Assembly (NCBI GenBank): GCA_040387475.1
Contig: JAZKDT010000059.1
Location: 11,928 to 75,927 of the forward strand
From: UBA4416 sp040387475
GTDB taxonomy: Bacteria > Bacteroidota > Bacteroidia > B-17B0 > Aurantibacillaceae
Reading direction: 5' to 3'
DNA length: 64,000 nt
Position 1 is the stretch's first letter. Every line of letters begins with the position of its first letter. A program made the translations under genes and the position numbers. The notes beneath the pieces were generated by a model. It had not been told where the DNA came from and did no database searches. It was given only the letters and a program-made list of their open reading frames with translations. Shown piece by piece: positions 52,825 to 60,763 of the stretch.

Positions 52825-54870
52825 TTATTTTATTAACCTTATTATTAAGATCTCTGCTGCTAAAAATAACAAGGCTAAAATTAAAAACAATTTCCATAGT
52901 TTTTTGCCATCGTTCACTTCTTGCAGAGCATTTGTTAATGTTTTTTCGTCCGGCGTTATAATACCCATATTCTTTAAACCTTTTTCATCAATTTGTTTTT
53001 GAAGATCTTCGTTAGTCATAAAATTCATGTCAGACTCTTTTCGGTCAAAGTTAAATGCCAGATCCTTTATTTGCTGGCCATTTTCAAATACACCGTACTG
53101 GCCTGCTTCAGTGATTTGGTTCTGTGTAAATAAAGTTGTTCTGTTATTTTGCAAACGGTGTTCAGGTATCACATCTGAAGTTTTATCATCTTTTAATATG
53201 TGTAAGGGCTTATCTGAAAAGTTAGTAGTGCTGCTTAAAACAATGGCTTCATTAATGGCGGTTTTGTAGTAAATAGAGGAAGGCTTTAAACTCAAAATAG
53301 ACATTTTGATTAGCGTAGGAACAAACAAAGCATGCTTTAACAAATTTGAAGCCGTTTCATCCGACGCTATGGAAAACAAATATACTTTGCCGTTGGCAGT
53401 TGAATTTAACGACAACAAAAATTGTCCGTTTTGTAACAAGACTATATTTTGAGTATTGCTGTTGGTTGTTCTCGTAAACTCAAAATGTTCGAACACTTTA
53501 GGCAGATCCATGCGTTGGTCCAGCTTATCAAATACACCTTCGTATAAGCCCTGTTCAAAATTAATACTTTGTGTTTTTGTATTTAATGTATCTGATTTTA
53601 TTATTTGGGGCAACTGCAATGTCTGAAAAGCCGCATTGTATGAAGTCAGATCCGCTTTTTTATTTGGAAAAATAACTAGGCTTCCGCCATTACTCACAAA
53701 CTTCAGCAACTCAGAAGTTAAGCCTGATGTCAGGCTACTTAACTCATTTAAGATGATAATATTTGTATTTGTAAACAGACTGTAGTCAATAGAAGCCTCA
53801 TTATTTTCTTTATACACGAACAAACTATCATTCTGCATCAACGACCGAAAATTTCCTGATGTTTTTGTATCTTTCCCATTAACCACCAAAGCACTAATTG
53901 TAGTTTGCGCGTTAAAGCTAAAATAAAAATTATCGTCGTACGTGATGGGATAATCTTCTATTTTTAAAACGCCTTTGTTAACGCCTTTAATTTTTACTGT
54001 AAAAGAGATACCTACATCTTTTTTATTGCCCGCACTCACGTTGAATGATGCCAGCGACACCTGGGCATCGTTGATGTATAATTTCAGGCTACCATTCTCA
54101 ATATCTTTATTGCTTTTATTGATCACGATGGCATGAATAACCTGTTGGGTTTCGTATTGCTGAACTGGTGTTTCAAACCAAACACTGTCAATATAAACGT
54201 TGTTAACTTCTGAGGAAACAATCGGAATGCAACTGATGACAATACTCGTGTCAATATCTGTTTTGGAAATATCAGAGGTGTTTTTTTGAAAATCGCTCAG
54301 CAAAAAAATGCGTTTGTTTTTAGATGAAGAATTTTGCAGAAAATCCTGCTGACGTTTAATCACATTATTAATATTTTTTGTTGCTGAAGATATTTTCACA
54401 TCATTAAGCTGCTCAATAAACTCCTCTTTAGACACAAAACGCTGGTGCCTTCCTTCAAAGTCATTGGTAAGCAATTGAAATTTATCACTGGCATTAAACG
54501 TATTGGCAATTTCGGTGGCGTGTTGCTTCGCATTTTCGAGCAGCGTTCCTTTTTTATTAGTACTTTCCATACTGAAAGAATTGTCGATGTAAATACTAAC
54601 TGTTTTTTCACCCTGAACGGCTTTTGTTTTTCCCGGAATAAAAGGTTGCGCAAAAGCAAACACCAAACAAGCAATTGCTAAAATACGCATGGCTAAGATC
54701 AACCATTCTTTTAATTTGGATTTGCTGTCGCTTTCCTGCTTTAGTTCTTTCAGAAACTGAACATTGGTGAAATAGATTTTTTTATATTTTCTGAAATTGA
54801 AAAGATGAATGATAATAGGAATGGCGATTGCTGCTAAACCAATTAGAAATGTAGGAAACAAAAAATTCAT
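52825..54870 (-). CDS. BatA/VWA-domain membrane protein
   Basis: 681 residues from ATG 54870; the codon before it is TTG and is not needed. The N-terminal BatA domain has two membrane helices (FLFPTFLIGLAAIAIPIIIH and a second at about 60-80). A VWA domain follows with the MIDAS-type motif IYIDNSFSMES (Asp-x-Ser-x-Ser). Further Ig/aerotolerance-like regions follow, and a last helix near the C-terminus (LFLILALLFLAAEILIIRLI). Bat proteins in Bacteroides support oxidative-stress tolerance, so an envelope-stress role is inferred. It is a single gene whose stop lies 118 bp upstream of the dihydroorotase homolog start. Confidence 0.85.
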   Translation of the reverse strand: MNFLFPTFLIGLAAIAIPIIIHLFNFRKYKKIYFTNVQFLKELKQESDSKSKLKEWLILAMRILAIACLVFAFAQPFIPGKTKAVQGEKTVSIYIDNSFSMESTNKKGTLLENAKQHATEIANTFNASDKFQLLTNDFEGRHQRFVSKEEFIEQLNDVKISSATKNINNVIKRQQDFLQNSSSKNKRIFLLSDFQKNTSDISKTDIDTSIVISCIPIVSSEVNNVYIDSVWFETPVQQYETQQVIHAIVINKSNKDIENGSLKLYINDAQVSLASFNVSAGNKKDVGISFTVKIKGVNKGVLKIEDYPITYDDNFYFSFNAQTTISALVVNGKDTKTSGNFRSLMQNDSLFVYKENNEASIDYSLFTNTNIIILNELSSLTSGLTSELLKFVSNGGSLVIFPNKKADLTSYNAAFQTLQLPQIIKSDTLNTKTQSINFEQGLYEGVFDKLDQRMDLPKVFEHFEFTRTTNSNTQNIVLLQNGQFLLSLNSTANGKVYLFSIASDETASNLLKHALFVPTLIKMSILSLKPSSIYYKTAINEAIVLSSTTNFSDKPLHILKDDKTSDVIPEHRLQNNRTTLFTQNQITEAGQYGVFENGQQIKDLAFNFDRKESDMNFMTNEDLQKQIDEKGLKNMGIITPDEKTLTNALQEVNDGKKLWKLFLILALLFLAAEILIIRLIK

Positions 54871-54984
54871 CAACTGTAAAAATACATTTTTTTACTCAAA
54901 ATTATAGCTATTTCAATAAGTCAAACTTTTTTAGACTATCATATACTCACATTTATCCTTAAATTTATGAGAAATATAAACATC

Positions 54985-56034
54985 ATGAAAAAAATATACT
55001 TCGTTTTTTTGCTGACTATCACTTCTTTATCTAATGTGTTTAGTCAACTTACTTTTACAGTTGCTCCCAGTATGGCAGACCTTACAAACTATTTTCAGGG
55101 AATAGGACTTACGATTTCAAATATGACCGTAACAGGTTCACCTAATGCCTATGGGTTTTATTCGGGCACATCCAATATGGCTTTTGGCAGCGGCATTATT
55201 ATGAGCACCGGTGTTGTTAGTGGACTAATTAGCAATCCCGCTGGAGCATTTGCCAGTACAGATAATATGGCTTTGGGTAATATGTATGCAAATAACCTAT
55301 CTGGTTCAACTTCCTATGATGCTTGTATGATAGAGTTTGACTGCATACCTGTAAATGCTAATTTATTGTTTGATTTTTCATTTGGTTCTGAAGAATATAA
55401 TGAATTTGTTGGATCTAATTTCAATGATGTTTTTGGAATTCTTGTTTCTGGACCTAATCCTTTGGGTGGCAATTACAACAATAACAATTTCGCACGTGTT
55501 CCGGGAACAACTATTCCTATGGTTTCTGTAAATAACATTAATAACGGCTCATCGGGCACTGGTCCTTGTATGAATTGCGCATACTATATTGATAATACAA
55601 ACGGTACTGATGTAGCTTTTGATGGATTTACGACAGGTTTACAAGGATTGGTTCCGGTATTACCAGGGCAAAGTTACCATTTTAGGATTGTTATTGCAGA
55701 CGTAGATGATGGGATTTATGACTCAGCTATTATGTTCTTAACTAATTCATTTAAGTCTGTTCCAAACACGCCAACCGCTATTTTAGAAACTGAAAAAGAA
55801 AATAGTTTATCGGTTTATCCTAATCCAACTTCAGGGGCTGTTGTTCATGTCAATATAGAAAATGATGTCATTAATTCTCTTGAGTTATTTTCTTACGAAG
55901 GAAAACGCGTTGAGCATACTCAATTTGATAAACATACACACACAATCCAATTAAACAATACAGCAAAAGGCATTTACTTTCTGCATATTACTTCCAACAA
56001 GGGGAAAGTCGTTAAAAAGCTAGTGGTTAATTAA
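54985..56034 (+). CDS. Choice-of-anchor-L protein with T9SS sorting domain
   Basis: 349 residues from ATG 54985 (MKKIYFVFLL, signal peptide ending NVFSQ); ATG 54967 is possible and adds six residues. The domain is the choice-of-anchor-L type: YGFYSGTSNMAFGSGIIMST, FDFSFGSEEYNEFVGS, FNDVFGILVSGPNP, HFRIVIADVDDGIYDSA. The end is a T9SS type A module (VYPNPTSGAVVHVNI, GIYFLHITSNKGK). It is a secreted surface protein of unknown function. The terminator at 56051-56079 separates it from the next gene. Confidence 0.85.
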   Translation: MKKIYFVFLLTITSLSNVFSQLTFTVAPSMADLTNYFQGIGLTISNMTVTGSPNAYGFYSGTSNMAFGSGIIMSTGVVSGLISNPAGAFASTDNMALGNMYANNLSGSTSYDACMIEFDCIPVNANLLFDFSFGSEEYNEFVGSNFNDVFGILVSGPNPLGGNYNNNNFARVPGTTIPMVSVNNINNGSSGTGPCMNCAYYIDNTNGTDVAFDGFTTGLQGLVPVLPGQSYHFRIVIADVDDGIYDSAIMFLTNSFKSVPNTPTAILETEKENSLSVYPNPTSGAVVHVNIENDVINSLELFSYEGKRVEHTQFDKHTHTIQLNNTAKGIYFLHITSNKGKVVKKLVVN

Positions 56035-56050
56035 AATTTTGCCATTATTT

Positions 56051-56079
56051 AAAAAGCCTAACTATATTCAGGCTTTTTT
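56051..56079 (+). terminator. Intrinsic terminator of the choice-of-anchor-L gene
   Basis: Stem AAAAAGCCT/AGGCTTTTT (56051-56059 with 56070-56078), loop AACTATATTC, ending in T6, 17 bp after the stop codon. It ends 14 bp before ATG 56093 of the following gene, so that gene needs its own promoter or read-through. Confidence 0.85.
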
Positions 56080-56092
56080 ACTATTCAATTGT

Positions 56093-57667
56093 ATGAAATT
56101 TACATTTTTAATTAGTTTATTGCTATTATCTTTCTTAGTTAATTCTCAGTCCAACTTTTCCATTAAAATCAGCGCTGACGAAATTGAACAGCCTTTTGCA
56201 TGGCATTATGTAATGTCGCTCGATGATGGCTCTTCTGTACTACTAACAACAGATAAGTTAAGGAGTAAATTCTACATGAAGCGTTTTGATCAGGAAGCCA
56301 GAATGGTGCTGGATACATTGTTTTGGGAGTCATTGGATACTGAAAAAAATCATGTCCAAATTTCTGGTGTACATGAAATCAATGGCCGTTTGATCTTCTT
56401 TTTATCAAAACTCATAAAAGCTACTGTAACGTTTTACAGGTTGGAGATAGATCCAAAAAATGGTAAAAAAATAAGAGAAGAAGAGCTGTTTAATTATTCT
56501 ATTACAGACCAGGAGTTCCCCGGCAATTCAGATTATACATTTGATTTCACCAAAAATGACGTAACAAAGAGATATTATTTTTTAGTCCTTGTAAAGGCCA
56601 AGAAAGATAATATTGAACTACTGTTAAATAGCTATAATTATGATCATCAAAAAGTTTCATCAACAGCTAAACAGGTGCCAATTAAAAGCTCATCCATCGA
56701 TTTACTGTCAAGCTTACAAATTGGAAATGACTATTACTTCGCCATCAACTACAATAATGTAGTTGACAAAACTGAAAAAATATATAAAAAAGACATTATT
56801 ATTTATAAAGGCTCCGCCAATAAATTAGAAGAAGTGCCTTTTTTGGCTGAAAATTTCAGCAATATAATCGGCGGGCAATTTTCAAACGGCCAAAACGGCG
56901 TGAAACTGGCAATTTCCAATAGCTATATTACTACAGAAACTTTTTTTGGCGATCGTAAAACCGACACCTATCTGTTAACTTTAAATGACGAAATTTTCGG
57001 TATCACTGAAAAACAAAATATTTTGCATGATAAATTAATTAGCCAATACAAAAACATTTCAAAAATTAAAGAAAAAGGCAGGATACATATTTTAAACTCC
57101 CCAGCTGCCTACTTTGTAAATTATGCTAACCAGGATGAAATGATCTTTCACTCCTATTCCGGGGGAGCAAATGGAAATACGCAATGGACTTATATAGATG
57201 ACCTTGGCATTTTTGATTTTGACAGTAAAGGCAATTTAATTAAAACAGATATTCACCCGCTTAAGTACGAGTTAACAGAACATTGCACCAATACTTTTCA
57301 ATATAATTTATGGCATAAAGGCAATACATTTCAATATAACGCCGGGCATCCAAGTGCCCTTTTATTCAAACACATTGAATTTATAAATTATAACGGTAAA
57401 ACCTTTGTTTTTTATAATGACGCGCCTGAAAATATTGGGGTGACTGATATTAAAGATGCAACAGAGTTAAAAAAAATAAATCAGAGTATTGGCATGTGTT
57501 TAGTTTCAAATAAGGATGGGAATACAAAAAAAACCGTTGGTATCGTTAAAGAACAATTATACTTTGATTTTGCATCAGCTGGATTTAATGAAAAAACAGG
57601 GATTTACTCTGTCATAACGTATGCCAAAAAAAACAAAGTATTTATTTCACATATTACCCTTCAGTAA
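56093..57667 (+). CDS. Hypothetical exported protein
   Basis: 524 residues from ATG 56093 (MKFTFLISLLLLSFL, signal peptide ending VNSQ). An upstream in-frame TTG would extend across the terminator and is rejected. The rest is a beta-rich soluble protein with many Asp/Asn-Lys turns and repeated strand patterns (YYFLVLVKAKKDNIELLL, KIYKKDIIIYKG). No family motif is recognised and no T9SS signal is visible at the end (IFISHITLQ type). It is probably periplasmic or surface, of unknown role. A hairpin terminator follows at 57675. Confidence 0.65.
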   Translation: MKFTFLISLLLLSFLVNSQSNFSIKISADEIEQPFAWHYVMSLDDGSSVLLTTDKLRSKFYMKRFDQEARMVLDTLFWESLDTEKNHVQISGVHEINGRLIFFLSKLIKATVTFYRLEIDPKNGKKIREEELFNYSITDQEFPGNSDYTFDFTKNDVTKRYYFLVLVKAKKDNIELLLNSYNYDHQKVSSTAKQVPIKSSSIDLLSSLQIGNDYYFAINYNNVVDKTEKIYKKDIIIYKGSANKLEEVPFLAENFSNIIGGQFSNGQNGVKLAISNSYITTETFFGDRKTDTYLLTLNDEIFGITEKQNILHDKLISQYKNISKIKEKGRIHILNSPAAYFVNYANQDEMIFHSYSGGANGNTQWTYIDDLGIFDFDSKGNLIKTDIHPLKYELTEHCTNTFQYNLWHKGNTFQYNAGHPSALLFKHIEFINYNGKTFVFYNDAPENIGVTDIKDATELKKINQSIGMCLVSNKDGNTKKTVGIVKEQLYFDFASAGFNEKTGIYSVITYAKKNKVFISHITLQ

Positions 57668-57674
57668 ATTTTAG

Positions 57675-57703
57675 AATCCCTGCTCATTGATCGGGATTTT
57701 TTG
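57675..57703 (+). terminator. Intrinsic terminator downstream of the hypothetical exported gene
   Basis: Stem AATCCC/GGGATT (57675-57680 with 57693-57698), 12-nt loop and T6 tract, 7 bp after the stop codon. Confidence 0.65.
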
Positions 57704-57726
57704 AATGTTTTTAATTCAACATCTTC

Positions 57727-57760
57727 TTTGACATAAATTCTCTTTTAAAGAGAAGTCAAA
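57727..57760. repeat. Compound inverted repeat upstream of glnN
   Basis: Inner perfect arms TTCTCTTT/AAAGAGAA (57738-57745 with 57747-57754) lie inside outer arms TTTGAC/GTCAAA (57727-57732 with 57755-57760), with a 5-nt bulge ATAAA on the left. It lies about 60-90 bp upstream of the glnN promoter and could be a binding site or part of a transcript; function not determined. Confidence 0.55.
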
Positions 57761-57816
57761 ATAATAAGTCTGCCTGTTTTCTTTTTTGAAATTGTTCCAA
57801 AAAATCATTTTTTTTC

Positions 57817-57847
57817 TTGCACCCCCCCTTTTTTTGATATATTTTTG
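57817..57847 (+). promoter_or_regulatory. Bacteroidota-type promoter of glnN
   Basis: TTG (57817-57819), 20 nt, then TATTTTTG (57840-57847), a perfect TAnnTTTG. The transcript would start about 57853-57855, leaving a leader of about 43 nt that holds a palindrome and a C6 run. Confidence 0.65.
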
Positions 57848-57856
57848 TCAAAAAAT

Positions 57857-57869
57857 TGATAATTTATCA
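57857..57869. promoter_or_regulatory. Palindrome TGATAATTTATCA in the glnN leader
   Basis: A perfect 13-nt palindrome (TGATAA, T, TTATCA) just after the predicted transcription start. A second palindrome TTTTTGTCAAAAA lies at 57842-57854, overlapping the -7 box. Both are candidates for repressor operators; the regulator is unknown. Confidence 0.35.
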
Positions 57870-57896
57870 TTTACCCCCCTATAAAAATATCAAATT

Positions 57897-60086
57897 ATGA
57901 GTACAAGACGTATTTTAGCCATGCAGGATGTTGGAAAACGCACACCGGTAGAGTTTAATAACAACAACAAACAAGTATCAACTTATTATGGGTCCAATGT
58001 ATTTGGACTGGACGCTATGCGCGAATTCTTATCCGAAGAAGCTTTTAACAGCATTCAGAATTCCATGAACCAGGGAACGATTGTAGAGCGTAAAATGGCC
58101 GATCAGGTTGCCGCCTGCATGAAAGCCTGGGCGCAAAGTAAAGGTGTAACACACTTTACGCACTGGTTTCAACCATTATCAGGTGCGACTGCCGAAAAAC
58201 ATGATGGCTTTTTTGAGCCTATCGAAGGTGGAAGAGCCATTGAGCGTTTCAGCGGAAATGCTTTAGTACAGCAAGAGCCGGACGCTTCTTCTTTTCCTAA
58301 CGGAGGCATTCGTAATACATTTGAAGCGCGCGGTTACACGGCATGGGATCCCACATCTCCGGCATTCATCTGGGGCGAAACATTATGTATTCCTACAATT
58401 TTTATTTCTTATACAGGCGAATCATTGGATTTTAAAACGCCTTTATTAAAATCATTACATGCTATAGACAAAGCTGCTACAGATGTTTGCCAGTATTTTG
58501 ATAAAAACGTCACTAAAGTTATTGCTACCTTAGGCTGGGAGCAGGAGTATTTTTTGGTAGATTCTGCATTATATAATATCCGTTACGATTTACAACAAAC
58601 AGGTCGTACGTTATTTGGTCATGCGCCTGCAAAAGGCCAGCAATTAGAAGATCATTACTGGGGTTCAATTCCTGAAAGGGTTTCAGCCTATATGCGTGAT
58701 TTTGAATATGAATCTCATTTATTAGGAATTCCTGTTCGTACCCGTCATAATGAAGTTGCTCCTGCACAGTTTGAATGTGCTCCTGTTTTTGAGGAAACAA
58801 ATTTAGCAGTGGATCACAACTTGTTATTAATGGACGTAATGGAAAAAGTGGCTATCCGTCATAACTTCCGTGTATTAATGCACGAAAAACCATACGCAGG
58901 TGTTAACGGAAGCGGTAAACACAACAACTGGAGCTTAGCTACCAACACAGGAAAGAACTTATTATCGCCCGGCAAAACCCCTAAAACCAACTTACAATTT
59001 TTAACTTTTTTCATCAATACAGTAAAAGCAGTTTATGAACACGGCGATCTATTGCGCGCTTCTATTGCATCAGCCAACAACGATCATCGTTTAGGCGCTA
59101 ACGAAGCGCCGCCGGCAATCATGTCAGTATTTTTAGGTGAACAATTATCTAAAGTATTGGATGAATTGGAAAAAGCCGTTCACAATGGTAAAATGAGCCC
59201 GGAAGAGAAAACCGCACTCAAATTAAACATCGGTAAAATTCCTGATATTTTATTGGATAATACTGACAGAAACAGGACTTCACCATTTGCCTTCACAGGA
59301 AATAAATTTGAGTTCAGAGCCGTAGGATCAAGTGCCAATTGCGGCGGACCAATGACCGTTTTAAATGCGATCATGGCCGAGCAACTGGTTACATTTAAAA
59401 AAGATGTGGATGCATTGATCAATAAAAAAGTAGAGAAAGATGAAGCTATTTTTCAAACATTAAAAAAATACATCATCGAAAGTAAAAAAATTCGTTTCGA
59501 AGGAAACGGGTATGGCGATGAATGGAAATCTGAAGCTAAAAAGCGCGGTTTAAATAATATTCCAACTACACCTGGCGCGTTAGAAGCAATGATCTCTAAA
59601 AAAACGTTAGCCATGTTTGAATCTCAAGGCATCTTAAATCATCGTGAGCAGGAAGCACGTTACGAAATTGCTTTGGAAACTTATACCAAAAAAATTCAGA
59701 TCGAATCCCGGATCATTGCTGATATGGTAAGTAACCAGATTATTCCGGCCGCACTGAATTACCAGAAAACATTGGTCGAATCAGTAAGAGGTATGAAAGA
59801 TATCATGACTCCGGCAGAGTTTAAAGTGGTTGCTAAAAGCCAGTTAGAACTTATTAAAGAAATCTCTGAGAAAGTAACCATTATTAAAACAGAAGCTGAT
59901 TTAATGACGGAAGAACGTAAGAAAGCTAACAACCTTGATAACGCAAAAAAACAAGCACACGCCTATTGCGAAAAAGTAAAACCATACTTCGAATCAATGC
60001 GTTACAACGTAGATAAACTGGAAGGTATAGTAGATGACGCTACCTGGCCGCTACCAAAATACCGTGAAATGCTTTATTTAAGATAG
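57897..60086 (+). CDS. glnN: Glutamine synthetase type III
   Basis: 729 residues, the length of type III enzymes and far above the about 470 of type I. Key features are HWFQPLSGATAEKHDGF (about 93-109), the catalytic-domain segment LGWEQEYFLVD, NEVAPAQFECAPVFEE, the SGKHNNWSLATNTGKNLL ATP site and NNDHRLGANEAPPAI. It condenses ammonia with glutamate using ATP, the main nitrogen assimilation step. Type III enzymes are typical of Bacteroidota and are not adenylylated; regulation is probably transcriptional, fitting the long structured upstream region and the strong promoter. A terminator follows at 60139. Confidence 0.93.
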   Translation: MSTRRILAMQDVGKRTPVEFNNNNKQVSTYYGSNVFGLDAMREFLSEEAFNSIQNSMNQGTIVERKMADQVAACMKAWAQSKGVTHFTHWFQPLSGATAEKHDGFFEPIEGGRAIERFSGNALVQQEPDASSFPNGGIRNTFEARGYTAWDPTSPAFIWGETLCIPTIFISYTGESLDFKTPLLKSLHAIDKAATDVCQYFDKNVTKVIATLGWEQEYFLVDSALYNIRYDLQQTGRTLFGHAPAKGQQLEDHYWGSIPERVSAYMRDFEYESHLLGIPVRTRHNEVAPAQFECAPVFEETNLAVDHNLLLMDVMEKVAIRHNFRVLMHEKPYAGVNGSGKHNNWSLATNTGKNLLSPGKTPKTNLQFLTFFINTVKAVYEHGDLLRASIASANNDHRLGANEAPPAIMSVFLGEQLSKVLDELEKAVHNGKMSPEEKTALKLNIGKIPDILLDNTDRNRTSPFAFTGNKFEFRAVGSSANCGGPMTVLNAIMAEQLVTFKKDVDALINKKVEKDEAIFQTLKKYIIESKKIRFEGNGYGDEWKSEAKKRGLNNIPTTPGALEAMISKKTLAMFESQGILNHREQEARYEIALETYTKKIQIESRIIADMVSNQIIPAALNYQKTLVESVRGMKDIMTPAEFKVVAKSQLELIKEISEKVTIIKTEADLMTEERKKANNLDNAKKQAHAYCEKVKPYFESMRYNVDKLEGIVDDATWPLPKYREMLYLR

Positions 60087-60109
60087 TAGAATTAGTATTT
60101 CTGTTATCT

Positions 60110-60129
60110 GTCAGTTCGAGCGAAGTGAC
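60110..60129. repeat. REP-like palindrome GTCAGTTCGAGCGAAGTGAC
   Basis: An inverted repeat with 9-bp arms (one mismatch) and 2-nt centre, same unit as the intragenic copy at 40077-40118. It lies between glnN and its terminator. Confidence 0.6.
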
Positions 60130-60138
60130 AAAACATTT

Positions 60139-60169
60139 AAATCCTCAGCTTTTTAGCCGGGGATTTTTT
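60139..60169 (+). terminator. Intrinsic terminator of glnN
   Basis: A 12-bp stem with one G-T pair and one mismatch (60139-60150 with 60155-60166), loop TTTT, running into T6. The left arm overlaps the stop codon of the convergent DoxX-like gene (60145-60147). Confidence 0.7.
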
Positions 60170-60528
60170 GTGTACAGCCACGCCCACCAGATCAATATGA
60201 ACTGTATAGGAATTCTGATGATTGCGACCAAAAACATCACATCGTCATTATCCCAACAATCAATCAGCATTTGTATGTGAATGATAAAAAATACAATCAG
60301 CATAGCAATAATCAACAAGGCTGCCGCTTTACGTGTGGCTTTGGGTATTAATAAAATTGCAAAAATAATTTCGCATAAGCCACTTAAATAAATGCAAAAA
60401 TCATGGCAAGGAATGTAAAAGGGCATTATCTTTCTATAAAATTCCGGCTTTACAAAGTGATTAATTCCGGCTAGGATATATAGCAGAATCATAAGATAAA
60501 AGAAAAATGGAAAAGCCTTGTTTTTCAT
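60145..60528 (-). CDS. DoxX-like small membrane protein
   Basis: 127 residues from ATG 60528; an in-frame TTG three codons upstream is not needed. Four hydrophobic helices: the first carries LYILAGINHFVKPEFYRKIM, the family-type start, then CIYLSGLCEIIFAILLI, then a long helix, then FILIWWAWLY. The DoxX/MauE-like family is a small inner membrane protein of uncertain redox role. It is a single gene, convergent with glnN; a TATCTTTG box at 60542-60535 lies just upstream, close to the start codon. Confidence 0.72.
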   Translation of the reverse strand: MKNKAFPFFFYLMILLYILAGINHFVKPEFYRKIMPFYIPCHDFCIYLSGLCEIIFAILLIPKATRKAAALLIIAMLIVFFIIHIQMLIDCWDNDDVMFLVAIIRIPIQFILIWWAWLYTKNPRLKS

Positions 60529-60711
60529 AAATTTCAAAGATATACGCTTACAGGGTTATTTTAGATTTTAAGTTTACCATTTAGCCTGATAATTGTGAAA
60601 ATACAAGCCTAAATCCATTAAACCAGCCGTAAACAGGGACTAAAAACGTTGCAATCTTTGCAAATAATAGGATTCTTTAGACGAATGGCGCTAAAATAAT
60701 GCTTAAAATTT

Positions 60712-60740
60712 TTGCAGTTTTAAAAAATTATATATCTTAG
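60712..60740 (+). promoter_or_regulatory. Bacteroidota-type promoter of the OmpA-family gene
   Basis: TTG (60712-60714), 18 nt, then TATCTTAG (60733-60740), one base off the TAnnTTTG consensus. Predicted start about 60746, leader about 18 nt. Confidence 0.45.
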
Positions 60741-60763
60741 CAACTTATAAAGTTTAATTACCT

